This document shows positions 17,033 through 25,498 of a stretch of DNA of 64,000 bases, piece after piece. Positions within the stretch are counted from its first letter, which is position 1, and every line of letters begins with the position of its first letter. Both the position numbers and the translations under genes were made by a program. The notes beneath the pieces are model-generated. The model worked only from the letters and a program-made list of their open reading frames with translations. It was not told the DNA's origin and searched no databases. Source of the DNA: SZUA-309 sp050185825 (GTDB taxonomy: Bacteria > Pseudomonadota > Gammaproteobacteria > Pseudomonadales > Azotimanducaceae); assembly GCA_050185825.1 (NCBI GenBank), contig JBFWZA010000015.1, positions 62,001-126,000 on the forward strand. Reading direction: 5' to 3'.

Positions 17033-18307
17033 TCAGACCGCGATCAGCGCCTGGGTGAAGTCGGCGATCAGGTCGTCCGGATTCTCGATGCCGATAGACA
17101 CGCGCACCAGGTTGTCCGTGATGCCGAGCTGGCGCTTGCGCGCTTCGGGCACGCTGAGGTGCGTCATGCTGGCCGGATGCGACGCAAGGCTCTCGGTTCC
17201 CCCGAGGCTCACCGCCAGCTTCACGAGCCGGAGCGCGTCCAGCATGCGGAAGCTCTCCGCCTCACCGCCCTTGAGCAGCACGGAAAAGGTGGAGCCCGCG
17301 CCGGAGCAGTGCGTGGCGTAGATGCGCCCCTGAACGCTTTCCGGATCGAGAAATCCGAGATAGCCGACCCGCTCCACTTTCGGGTGGTCGCGCAGAAACT
17401 CGCAGACAGCACGGGCATTCTGCTCGGCGCGCTGCATGCGCAGCGCCACCGTCTCCAGAGAGCGCAGCAGCATCCACGACGTGTGGGGATCGGTGATGGT
17501 GCCGATGGTGTTCCGGAGCTGCATGATCGGCAGCAGCGCCGCCTTGCTGCCGACGGCGGCGCCCGCCACCAGGTCGCTGTGACCGCCCACGTACTTGGTG
17601 AGCGAGTAGATCGCCACGTCGGCGCCGTGCCTCGTCGCCTGCTGAAACACCGGCCCGAGGAAGGTGTTGTCCACCATCACCACCGGCTTCTCGTCCGGCG
17701 CATCGGCGTAGAGCTCGTCGCGCAGCGCGACGATACCTGCGATGTCCACCAGATCGTTGGTCGGGTTGGCGGGGCTCTCGAGGTAGATGGCGCCGATGCG
17801 ACCCTTCGACCGTACCTCCTTCAGCAGGCTCTTCACCGTCTCCAGCGATGCTGCCGCCGGAAAGTCGGCATAGTTGACGTTGAAGTCGGCAAACACGGAG
17901 CCGATCAGCTTCTCTGTGGCCGCGTAGAGCGGACCGGAGTGGACAATGGTGTCGCCGGCACGCACATGGGCCAGCAGTGCCGTGGTGATCGCCGACATCC
18001 CGGTCGAGAAGACGGCCGCCTCCTCCGCGCCCTCCCAGAGCGCCAGCCGGTCCTCCAGGATCTCCTGATCCGGACCGTTGAAGCGCCCGTACACCAGACC
18101 TTCGGCGCCACCGGGCCGCTTGCCCGTGATGCCCTCGAAAAAGCGCTTGCCGTCGGCTGCGCTCTCGAAGACGAACGTGGAAGTGAGGAAGATGGGAGGC
18201 TTGAGCGACCCTTCCGAGAGTCTCGGGTCGTAGCCATAGTTCATCATCAGCGACTCGGGCGAGAGCGTGCGGTTGCCGATGGTGGTCGTCCGGTCTTTCC
18301 CTGCCAT
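17033..18307 (-). CDS. Cystathionine gamma-synthase/lyase-family PLP enzyme
   Basis: 424-residue PLP-dependent enzyme of the Cys/Met metabolism family. The PLP lysine is in AIYSLTKYVGGHSDLVAG (about residues 226-243); EGAEEAAVFSTGMSAI and VMVDNTFLGPVFQQATRHG are the cofactor and ring-stacking regions. The C-terminus has GGTESLASHPASMTHLSVP, the usual family motif. It may be a methionine gamma-lyase, cystathionine gamma-synthase or homocysteine-forming enzyme; the substrate cannot be fixed from sequence alone. It converges with the lipoprotein gene at 17014; the 18-base gap and start of 3' UTR hold the palindrome ACCGGCGCCGGT. Confidence 0.9.
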   Translation of the reverse strand: MAGKDRTTTIGNRTLSPESLMMNYGYDPRLSEGSLKPPIFLTSTFVFESAADGKRFFEGITGKRPGGAEGLVYGRFNGPDQEILEDRLALWEGAEEAAVFSTGMSAITTALLAHVRAGDTIVHSGPLYAATEKLIGSVFADFNVNYADFPAAASLETVKSLLKEVRSKGRIGAIYLESPANPTNDLVDIAGIVALRDELYADAPDEKPVVMVDNTFLGPVFQQATRHGADVAIYSLTKYVGGHSDLVAGAAVGSKAALLPIMQLRNTIGTITDPHTSWMLLRSLETVALRMQRAEQNARAVCEFLRDHPKVERVGYLGFLDPESVQGRIYATHCSGAGSTFSVLLKGGEAESFRMLDALRLVKLAVSLGGTESLASHPASMTHLSVPEARKRQLGITDNLVRVSIGIENPDDLIADFTQALIAV

Positions 18308-18350
18308 GGTGGCTCCTCGTGGCGGTCAGTGTGTGGCGTGTGCGCCCATG

Positions 18351-19433
18351 TCAGTTCCCGCCGCCCGCCGCCGGCGCCTCGGAGCTCTTATACTCGCTCT
18401 CCAGCAGCCGTGCGCCGCGCAGGATGTTGCCCATGGCGTAGTTGCCTTCGTGACAGGCGTACTCGTAGACCAGATCCTCCGGTTTTGCCTGCCAGACGTA
18501 GCGGCCGCTCCAGGGGGCCGTCCACACCGTCTCGTCCGTGACCGTGAAATCGTAGTAGAGGTTGCCGTCCTCCATCAGGGTGAAGCGCTCGACTACGTGA
18601 AGATTCTCATCCGCCCCGGGCAGGCCGCTGATCTCCCGGAAGCCGCGCGTTTCCACCACCAGGGTATCCCCCTCCCAGCGACCGACGGAGTCACCCAGCC
18701 ACTTACGATTGCCCTCCGGTGTGTGCTCGCCGTTCAGGCGGATGATCCGCGCGTCGTGCACCATTTCCTGGAGGATCATCACATGCGTGTCGGTCTGCAC
18801 GATGCGCTTGTAGTTGTTGTAGAGGCTCGAGATCGTGGGCACGGTTGACCCGAAGGAGATCAGACAGCGCTCGGAGGGCGCCAGGCTCTCCGGGCCGTCG
18901 AAGGGCCCGGGGCCATCGTGTTCCAGCCAGGTGGCCTCGCCCGTGTTCTCGTGGCGGAAGCTCTGATAGACGGAGACCATCCGGTCCGAGACGCCGGGCT
19001 GCGTGGGTGGGTACCGTCCATCGGCCGGGTCGTAGATGATCGAGGTCGGCACCTTGCCGTCGATCTCGCCGAGCGAGCTGCCCGGATCGATGTAGAACAG
19101 GTTGTAGCCGCCCACGCCGCCGGCGCCGCCGATGTTGTTGCCGTCACCGCCTTCCGGCGGGGCTTCCCGGTCCGGGTCGCTTTCATCCGTGAGCGCCCAG
19201 TTCGAGGCGAACTCGAAGGCCCAGTTGAGCGCCCTGGCCACCCAGGGATAGAGGTACTCGGTTTCGCCCAACCACTCCGGCCGCTGGGTGGGGGTCAGCG
19301 TGCCGGTGTCGTAGACGCCGGAAAGATCCGGGTGACCGGACGCGGTGCGTTTGATGTCCGCCTCTGCGGCGGCGGCGAGCAGGACCGTCGTCAGCAGGAT
19401 GATGAGCCGGCTGGTTCCAAACATGGTGATCAC
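18351..19433 (-). CDS. Exported hypothetical protein
   Basis: 360-residue exported protein of unknown function. A signal peptide (about residues 9-25, LIILLTTVLLAAAAEA) is followed by RTASGHPDLSGVYDTG, a start shared by a widespread group of secreted proteins in proteobacteria. The middle is Gly/Asp-rich (GGDGNNIGGAGGVGGYN), and the C-terminal half is a beta-rich domain with NYKRIVQTDTHVMILQE and YYDFTVTDETVWTAPWSGRY. No catalytic motif was recognised. It follows the pirin gene on the same strand (57 bases). Confidence 0.72.
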   Translation of the reverse strand: MITMFGTSRLIILLTTVLLAAAAEADIKRTASGHPDLSGVYDTGTLTPTQRPEWLGETEYLYPWVARALNWAFEFASNWALTDESDPDREAPPEGGDGNNIGGAGGVGGYNLFYIDPGSSLGEIDGKVPTSIIYDPADGRYPPTQPGVSDRMVSVYQSFRHENTGEATWLEHDGPGPFDGPESLAPSERCLISFGSTVPTISSLYNNYKRIVQTDTHVMILQEMVHDARIIRLNGEHTPEGNRKWLGDSVGRWEGDTLVVETRGFREISGLPGADENLHVVERFTLMEDGNLYYDFTVTDETVWTAPWSGRYVWQAKPEDLVYEYACHEGNYAMGNILRGARLLESEYKSSEAPAAGGGN

Positions 19434-19490
19434 CTCCCCTGGTTCCGTGAGGGGATTGTAGACCTCCAGCCGGTCTGCTGCCTGAACGAC

Positions 19491-20396
19491 TCACCGATCC
19501 GGCAGGGGAATGAACTCCGAATCGCCTGGGACCTCATCAAAGCGGCCCTCCCGCCAGTCCGCCTTGGCCTGCTCGATCCGTGCCTTCGAGCTGGAGACGA
19601 GATTCCACCAGATGTGCCGCTCGCCGACGGCCGCACCGCCGACGACCATCACCCGGCTGTCGGCCGTCGCGTCGAGCAGAAGGCGTTCGCCTCGGCATGC
19701 CACCCCCATCACGCCTTCATCGAGCCGTGTGCTGCCGCACGTGAGCTCGCCGGAAACCACATACGCCGCCGGCTCTTCGACCTCGGCCGGAATCTCCAGT
19801 TGGGTACCAGCCTTCAGCTTCACCTCGAGATACAGCGTCGGTGAGTAGGTCGTGACCGGCGAGGTTTCGCCGAACGCGCTTCCCATGATCACCCGCAGCT
19901 CGGCGCCGTCCATCTCGATTCCCGGGAGCGAAGCTGCCGGCACGTGCTCGAAGGCCGGCTCGATCTCCTCCTGCCCGTCCGGGAGCGCCAGCCACGACTG
20001 GATGCCGTGCAGACGCGAGTGCGTATCCAGGTCGGATCCCGCCCGCTCAGAATGCACGATGCCGCGGCCGGCCGTCATGAGATTGACCGCACCCGGTCGG
20101 ATCGGCTGCGCGTAGCCGAGACTGTCGCGATGCAGGATCTCGCCTTCGAAGAGGTAGGTGATCGTTGCGATGCCGATGTGCGGGTGCGGACGAACCTGAA
20201 TGCCCTTCCCCGGCGTAAATTCCGCCGGACCCATGTGATCGAAGAAGATGAAGGGACCCACCATCCGGCGCTCGGACGCCGGCAGCACGCGTCTGACGGA
20301 GAACTCTCCGAGATCCTTGGACTTGGGGCGGATGAGCAGCTCGATTCGGCCGGTTTTGCGGATGCACTCCGGTTCTATGGCATTCTGATAACTCAT
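19491..20396 (-). CDS. Pirin family protein
   Basis: 301-residue bicupin of the pirin family. The metal-binding cupin motif HPHIGIATITYLFEGEILHRDS (His60 and His62, His104-type residue in GRGIVHSE) is complete, so iron binding and a quercetinase-like or redox-sensor role are possible. The second cupin is seen in the C-terminal half. Start ATG at 20396 (MSYQNAIEPE) is fixed by the family-like N-terminus; the frame stays open for another 224 codons upstream, but that stretch lies antisense-free inside the protease gene in another frame and is a shadow. The gene starts 7 bases after the protease stop, so the two are likely cotranscribed. Confidence 0.88.
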   Translation of the reverse strand: MSYQNAIEPECIRKTGRIELLIRPKSKDLGEFSVRRVLPASERRMVGPFIFFDHMGPAEFTPGKGIQVRPHPHIGIATITYLFEGEILHRDSLGYAQPIRPGAVNLMTAGRGIVHSERAGSDLDTHSRLHGIQSWLALPDGQEEIEPAFEHVPAASLPGIEMDGAELRVIMGSAFGETSPVTTYSPTLYLEVKLKAGTQLEIPAEVEEPAAYVVSGELTCGSTRLDEGVMGVACRGERLLLDATADSRVMVVGGAAVGERHIWWNLVSSSKARIEQAKADWREGRFDEVPGDSEFIPLPDR

Positions 20397-20403
20397 GCCG
20401 CTC

Positions 20404-21264
20404 TCAATCAGCCGGATAGGCGTTGAGGATGTCCTGCAGGAAGTTGAGCGAGGGCATGATGTCCGTCCGGAAGTTGAAATCGTTCCCGACACAGTTACCG
20501 TTCTTGGCCCAGCCAAACGAGGTGACGGCGACCACGATCTCGGTGTCCTTGTAGAAGGTCGGACCGCCGCTGTCGCCGTAGCAGGTTCCACCGCCGATAC
20601 CCGGGTTGTTCGAGAACCTGGCGCTCGAGTCCCCCTTGTTGACGAGATAGCTCTTCGCCTCCAGCAGGCGGATGCTACCCTTGTACTTCTCGTAGTCGTT
20701 CTGTGCGAACGGCGGCAGCGTGCCCTGCTGTCCGTATCCGACGGCCGTAAAGTCCTGCTTGTCCCTGCCCCGCAGGGTCTCCAGAAAGCCGAGATCCGGT
20801 AGAGTGCCGAACACGGGATTCCCCGACGCGTCGGTGGGAACGTAAGGGCTCGAAAGGATGACAACGCCGATATCGTAGTTGTCCGGGAACTCGGCGTAGT
20901 CGTTATACATGGGGTGTGGCTCCACCGCGGCGGCGAAGATCCAGTCCTGGGAGAACCATTCGAAGAGGTTCGGGTGGTCATTGATGCCCGCCAGCGCGTC
21001 GTCGTCGAAACGCACGACGGTGAGATCATTTCTCTGAATGACGCCATTCTCGTCAGCGCCAGCCACACAGTGACCCGCGGTCAGCATCACGATAGGCGAG
21101 ATCATCGTTCCCGTGCAGGAATAGAACCCTTCTCCATTCTGCACAAACAGCAGGGTGCCAACGTGAGGATGCTCTCCGGTATCGGGCTCACCCCAGGTGA
21201 CCGCGTGCGCGGCGCCAGCCGCGAGCCCCGTCAGGCTCGCGGTGAGAAGAATCCATCTGATCAT
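20404..21264 (-). CDS. Trypsin-like serine protease, exported
   Basis: 286-residue S1-family protease. Signal peptide MIRWILLTASLTGLAAGAAHA. The catalytic triad is complete: His in VMLTAGHCVAG (about residues 62-72), Asp in NYDIGVVILSSP (about 128-139), Ser in CYGDSGGPTFY (about 228-238). No pro-peptide or C-terminal anchor is obvious, so it is likely secreted or periplasmic. The 123 bases upstream (21265-21387) to the dioxygenase stop show no clear promoter by eye. Confidence 0.91.
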   Translation of the reverse strand: MIRWILLTASLTGLAAGAAHAVTWGEPDTGEHPHVGTLLFVQNGEGFYSCTGTMISPIVMLTAGHCVAGADENGVIQRNDLTVVRFDDDALAGINDHPNLFEWFSQDWIFAAAVEPHPMYNDYAEFPDNYDIGVVILSSPYVPTDASGNPVFGTLPDLGFLETLRGRDKQDFTAVGYGQQGTLPPFAQNDYEKYKGSIRLLEAKSYLVNKGDSSARFSNNPGIGGGTCYGDSGGPTFYKDTEIVVAVTSFGWAKNGNCVGNDFNFRTDIMPSLNFLQDILNAYPAD

Positions 21265-21387
21265 TTAGGGGTCTCCCTACCCGGTTAATGAGGTCATACA
21301 GTAGCACACGGGGCGAACCAGCCCATCCCGACCGCGTGCGTGACGACACAGGAACCTGTGCGGTGAGCAGACTCGACCTGCTGCGAA

Positions 21388-22230
21388 TCAGCGCCTGCTC
21401 AGCACCTGACACCGTTTCATGAGCCGCCGGGCGTGCTCGTCGAATCCGTCCCGGCGATGCAGCACACGCCGGTTGTCCCAGATGATGAGGTCGTCGGGCT
21501 GCCACTTCTGGCACCAGACGTTTTCCGACAGCGCGGCGTAGCGCCAGAGCTCATCGAGCAGCGCCTCACTTTCCTCGAGCGGCAACCCGGGCATGTAGGC
21601 CCATTCACGGCGGCCGAGATAGAGCGCCTGCCTGCCCGTCTCCGGGTGGGTCCGGATCACCGGATGCACGGCGCCCGGCGCATTCCTGGGATCGTCGAAG
21701 GCGTCGAACCCGGGGCGCAGCGTGCCGACGCTGGTGTGGGCGGCATCGTGTTTGATGGTCAGCGTGGCCACTCTCTGCCGGAGCGCTGCCGGCAGCGCGT
21801 CGAGCGCGGCATACTGGTCGGCGAAGTAGGTGTCTCCACCTTCCTCCGGGATCTCGACACCCAGCAGGATGCTCGCCGGCGGCGGGTCCGCCACGTAGGT
21901 CATGTCGGAGTGCCAGTTGGCTTCCGAATTGCCGAGACCTCCGATGGGCCTGCCGTTCACGACGATGTTCGAGAGCTGGGTCACGTAGCGGTTCCTGATC
22001 TTCGCCCTTTCCGCCTCCGGCATCCGGCCGAGGGGCATCTCCTCGAGCGGGCCGAAACGGGCGCTGAAGCGCTGCAGCTCGTCCTCGTTCAGCGGCTGGT
22101 TCGAGAGGCGCAGCACGCCATAGGCCAGCCAGGCCGAGTAGATCTTGGTGAACTCGTCGTCGCTGATGTCTCTGACGTCGACATCTGAGATATCCGCCAC
22201 GAACGTCGGGGTGACTGGGATGATTCTCAT
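21388..22230 (-). CDS. TauD/TfdA-family 2-oxoglutarate-dependent dioxygenase
   Basis: 280-residue Fe(II)/2-oxoglutarate oxygenase. The iron facial triad is visible: HxD in NWHSDMTYVADPP (about residues 109-121) and the distal histidine in RRVLHRRDGFD (about 261-271), with the 2-OG-binding arginine near RRLMKRCQ. Members hydroxylate taurine, 2,4-D, carnitine precursors and many xenobiotic acids. Its ATG overlaps the stop of the GrdB-like selenoprotein gene (ATGA 22227-22230), so the two are translationally coupled. It is the last gene of the operon starting with the monooxygenase at 25309. Confidence 0.92.
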   Translation of the reverse strand: MRIIPVTPTFVADISDVDVRDISDDEFTKIYSAWLAYGVLRLSNQPLNEDELQRFSARFGPLEEMPLGRMPEAERAKIRNRYVTQLSNIVVNGRPIGGLGNSEANWHSDMTYVADPPPASILLGVEIPEEGGDTYFADQYAALDALPAALRQRVATLTIKHDAAHTSVGTLRPGFDAFDDPRNAPGAVHPVIRTHPETGRQALYLGRREWAYMPGLPLEESEALLDELWRYAALSENVWCQKWQPDDLIIWDNRRVLHRRDGFDEHARRLMKRCQVLSRR

Positions 22231-23465
22231 GACATTGGCTCCTTGCCGGCTGGCAGTTCGATCTCCTCCCCCGTCGCCTCCTCCACCGCTTCACGCGGTA
22301 CGATCATGCGGGCGATGACCTTTAATCTGTTGTCTTCTGCTCTTCGAAACATCCGGTAGAACTCGATGAGCGCCGCCCCCAGCGTGGTTTCCTTCCAGAG
22401 CAACCGTGCGACGTGCTGTGGATCGTAGTCGCCCGGCTGCGCGGTGAGCGCCTCGACGTAGAAAACCTTCAGGTCCTCGATCGCATGCTTGAACCATGTC
22501 AGATCCTCAACGGGCAGCCGGCCTTCATCGAGCAGCGCTCCAAGGGCGGCAGCGTTCTCCTGCGCTGTGGAATCGGAAACACCTACGAGGGTTCGGCCCT
22601 GCCGCCGACGTCTGCCGAGATCGTACCAGGGCACGAGTGAGGTGAGCTCGCCGGCGAGCCGGGCACGCCAGCTGTCAGCAGTATCACGCATCTTCGTAAA
22701 AGACACCGGACAGGCGGGCGCATTTTCCGTTCCGGTTGCAGGGGCGTCTTCCGGAAAGTCCTCCAGCACCGGCCCGGATTCACGGGCCAGCAGCTCCAGG
22801 GCGGCTGCGATCACCCGGTGCTGGAAAGCAGGATCCGCGGGTTTACCGAGCGGTCGGCCCAGAGGAAAGCTCACCCACAGCGTCCTGGGCGGCTGCATGC
22901 TCGCCGCGTTCTCCCGTACCAGGGCGATGCCGGTGGTCATCAGGCCTTCACGTTCCAGGTAATAGCCGAGCGCGCACACCGCACGCGTGCAGTTGGGTCA
23001 CACCGGTGTGAGAAAGACGGCGTCCACTTCGTCCTGCTTGAGCAGACCCGCGACCTGCACGGCACTCCCCTCGTAGGCAGCCGGCATCAGGCCGGCGCCC
23101 ATGAAGCTGTAGTGCACGCTGGCCAGCGAGCCGATCCGGCCCTGCCGCTCGAGCTCCCGGAAGCGATCGACGGGAAACACCAGGTTCACGTCTTCCACGA
23201 ATCCGGACCTGTCGAAATTCGCCGAGCTGTGCGACATCACCAGCTGATCGGCGCTTTCCGCCCCGGAAATCGGCCGGAAGGTCGCATCGGCGAAGTCGAA
23301 TGTCCGATCGTCCCGGTAGTGCAGGCCCGCCGTGGTGATCAGCGCGATCCGCAGCTCGGCCAGCGGCTTGGCCGGGGCCGTCCAGACGGGCGGTCCCAGC
23401 GGCGGCAGGTTCTTGGCGAGCAGATGCTCGCGCTCGTACTCAGGGAGATCCGTCAGCCGGACCAT
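22227..23465 (-). CDS. GrdB-like selenoprotein candidate (UGA-encoded Sec156)
   Basis: Read through the in-frame TGA at 23000-22998, this is one 412-residue protein related to the selenoprotein B (GrdB) subunits of glycine/sarcosine/betaine reductases. Residues about 80-155 have MSHSSANFDRSGFVEDVN, VHYSFMGAG and FLTPV, then Sec156-P-N-Cys159-TRAVCALGYYLE (UxxC), the exact place where GrdB proteins carry Sec or Cys. After the TGA the same frame runs on with WVSFPLGRPLGKPADPAFQ, then a roughly 150-residue helical C-terminal extension not typical of GrdB. Partner subunits GrdA and GrdC are absent, so the anaerobic glycine reductase reaction is unlikely; a reductive step on a substrate made by its operon partners is more plausible. 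Start GTG/ATG at MVRLTDLPEYERE follows the monooxygenase gene by 41 bases. Confidence 0.86.
22966..22992 (-). promoter_or_regulatory. Candidate bacterial SECIS element of the GrdB-like gene
   Basis: On the minus strand, 17 nt after the TGA, a hairpin can form: CGCGTGC (22987-22981) pairs with GTGCGCG (22977-22971), including two G-T wobble pairs, leaving a GGT loop at 22980-22978. A 2x2 internal loop then extends it by CTG (22992-22990) with CGG (22968-22966). G at the first two loop bases and the 17-nt distance fit known bacterial SECIS rules. Hand-folded; a computed fold would be needed to rank it. Confidence 0.65.
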
Positions 23466-23506
23466 ACGCAGGCACCAGGATCAGAGGCAATGCCGCATCG
23501 GCCATA

Positions 23507-25309
23507 TCAGTGGAACTCGATACCCTTGAACTCACCCGACTCCCGCCACTGCCTGATGTAGTTGAAGTAGGCCGCAGCACCCGCGGGATAGCCGCGGTTG
23601 TACTGGGCGTTCTCCGACATGGGCTGCCCTTCGTTGTTGTAGTACCCCGGCGTGCAGTCCGGCGAGCCGAGCATCATGCCGGGCCCGGTCATCAGCTGGG
23701 CCACCCAGTCGTCCTGCGCCTGCTGGCTGACCTCGACGGTCTGGTAGCCGCCGTCCAGCGCGTGACGGATCGTCATGGCGATGGTCATGGCGGACTCGAC
23801 GATGTTGTGCGGCACGTTGGAGATCAGGTTGGCACCCTGCGTCGGCATCACCCAGAAGGCATTCGGGAAGTCGTGGACGTGGATGCCGTGCAGGCTGCGC
23901 ATGCCATGCCCCCAGGCTTCGGTCAGCGTGCGGCCGCCGCGGCCGACGGTCTCGAAGCCGGTGCGTGCGACGAGCTCCGTGCCCACCTCGAAACCGGTGC
24001 CGTAGATGATGCAGTCGACCTCGTACTCCCGGCCGCCGACGACCACACCTTTCTCCGTAATCCGTTCCACGCCCTTCCCGTCCGTGTCCAGGAGTACTGT
24101 GGAGGGTGCATTGAAGGCGTCCAGGTACTCGTCATGGAAACACGGCCGCTTGCAGAGCTGCCGGTACCAGGCCTTGAGCTTCTCCGCGGTGTCCGGGTCC
24201 TTCACCACCGAGTCCACACGACTGCGGATCTCCTCCATCTTCTCGAAGTCCGAGTCCTCGTAGGCCTGCAGCATCTTCAGCGGGTTGCCGCGCTCCTCCT
24301 CCGGCAGCTCCATGATCTTCGACCGGATCCGCCGCGACAGATCCGTCCAGCCATCCTGAACCAGATCCTCCTCGGCCATCCCGCCGGTCTGGTTGAGTGT
24401 GAAGTTCTCGAGCCAGCGCTGCTGCCAGCCCGGCGTGGCGATGGATCTGAACCATTCCGGGTCGGTCGGGCGGTTGTCGCGCACGTCCACCGAAGACGGG
24501 GTGCGCTGGCAGATGTAGAAAGTCCCGCAGGCCGCGGCCAGGTGCGGAATGCACTGCACCGCCGTGGCACCGGTGCCGATCAGCGCCACCCGTTTGTCCC
24601 CGAGTTTGTCGAGCGGCGCGCCGGACGGGTCACCGCCCGTGTAGTCGTAGTCCCAGCGGCTGGTGTGAAACGAGTGACCTTTGAAATCCTCGATGCCGGG
24701 AACGCCCGGCAGTTTCGGCACGTGCAAAGGGCCGGTGCCCATCCCCACGAACTGCGCGGTGAAAGCGTCGCCCCGATCCGTGGTGATCCGCCAGACACTC
24801 GCATCGCCGTCCCAGACCAGCGTCTTCACCTGGGTGTGGAAGAGCGCATTGTCGTAAAGGCCGTACTGATTGCCGATCCGCTGGCAGTGCTCGAGGATCT
24901 CGGGCGCGTGGGCGTACTTCTCGGTGGGCATGTGGCCCGTTTCCTCGAGGAGCGGCATGTACACGAACGAGGCCGTATCGCACATCGCACCGGGATAGCG
25001 GTTCCAGTACCAGGTGCCGCCGAAATCGCCACCCTTCTCGATGATCCGCACGTCCTTGATGCCCTGTTCCACCAGCCTGGCACCGGTGACCAGGCCGGCG
25101 AAACCCCCACCGATGAAGGCGACGGTCACGTGGTCGGTCACCGGATCCCGCGCCCGGACCGGCACGTAGGGATCCTCCAGGTAGTGCGCGAGCTGATTCT
25201 CGATCCGGATGTACTGGGCGTTGCCGTCGGGCCGCAAACGCTTGTCGCGCTCCTCGCGATACTTCCGCTTCAGTGCTTCCTTGTCGATCTTCCTGGTGGT
25301 CGTCGTCAT
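23507..25309 (-). CDS. Baeyer-Villiger-type flavin monooxygenase
   Basis: 600-residue class B flavoprotein monooxygenase that would insert oxygen next to a ketone using NADPH and O2. It has the FAD Rossmann motif FIGGGFAGLVTGARL (about residues 50-64), the NADPH Rossmann motif ALIGTGATAVQCIPHLA, and between them the Baeyer-Villiger fingerprint FKGHSFHTSRWDY (FxGxxxHxxxW). The start MTTTTRKIDKE is preferred over an upstream in-frame ATG by 19 residues. It heads an operon with the GrdB-like gene 41 bases downstream and the dioxygenase. The TetR-type palindrome at 25378-25394 stands 69 bases upstream. Likely substrates are cyclic or aromatic ketones; not determined. Confidence 0.93.
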   Translation of the reverse strand: MTTTTRKIDKEALKRKYREERDKRLRPDGNAQYIRIENQLAHYLEDPYVPVRARDPVTDHVTVAFIGGGFAGLVTGARLVEQGIKDVRIIEKGGDFGGTWYWNRYPGAMCDTASFVYMPLLEETGHMPTEKYAHAPEILEHCQRIGNQYGLYDNALFHTQVKTLVWDGDASVWRITTDRGDAFTAQFVGMGTGPLHVPKLPGVPGIEDFKGHSFHTSRWDYDYTGGDPSGAPLDKLGDKRVALIGTGATAVQCIPHLAAACGTFYICQRTPSSVDVRDNRPTDPEWFRSIATPGWQQRWLENFTLNQTGGMAEEDLVQDGWTDLSRRIRSKIMELPEEERGNPLKMLQAYEDSDFEKMEEIRSRVDSVVKDPDTAEKLKAWYRQLCKRPCFHDEYLDAFNAPSTVLLDTDGKGVERITEKGVVVGGREYEVDCIIYGTGFEVGTELVARTGFETVGRGGRTLTEAWGHGMRSLHGIHVHDFPNAFWVMPTQGANLISNVPHNIVESAMTIAMTIRHALDGGYQTVEVSQQAQDDWVAQLMTGPGMMLGSPDCTPGYYNNEGQPMSENAQYNRGYPAGAAAYFNYIRQWRESGEFKGIEFH

Positions 25310-25377
25310 CCCCACGGTTCCTGTTGATTTCATCCGCGCCGGCGAGAGCAAAGGCGATACCGGCAAAAGCAGAAAGT

Positions 25378-25394
25378 CTAATGCGCTGCATTAG
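25378..25394. promoter_or_regulatory. TetR-type operator, copy 1 (CTAATGC-N3-GCATTAG)
   Basis: Perfect 7-3-7 palindrome CTAATGC-GCT-GCATTAG in the region between the divergent monooxygenase (start 25309) and transporter (start about 25499). The same arms recur at 28742 and 31014. The site is placed to control both divergent genes. Confidence 0.85.
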
Positions 25395-25498
25395 GGGACA
25401 CAACTCGTCCGACAAGGCCGGCTAAGTACCTGGACTGCGCCGACGCCCGACGCTGGGTTAGCATGCGATGTTGCCAGTGCAGTGTGTGGGAGAGGCGA

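Noticed and set aside
22227..22979. Reading the second half of the GrdB-like gene as an independent protein starting at 22979
   Set aside because: It would begin inside the conserved PxC-TRAVCAL segment, with no Shine-Dalgarno; the same frame reaches back without a stop to the TGA.
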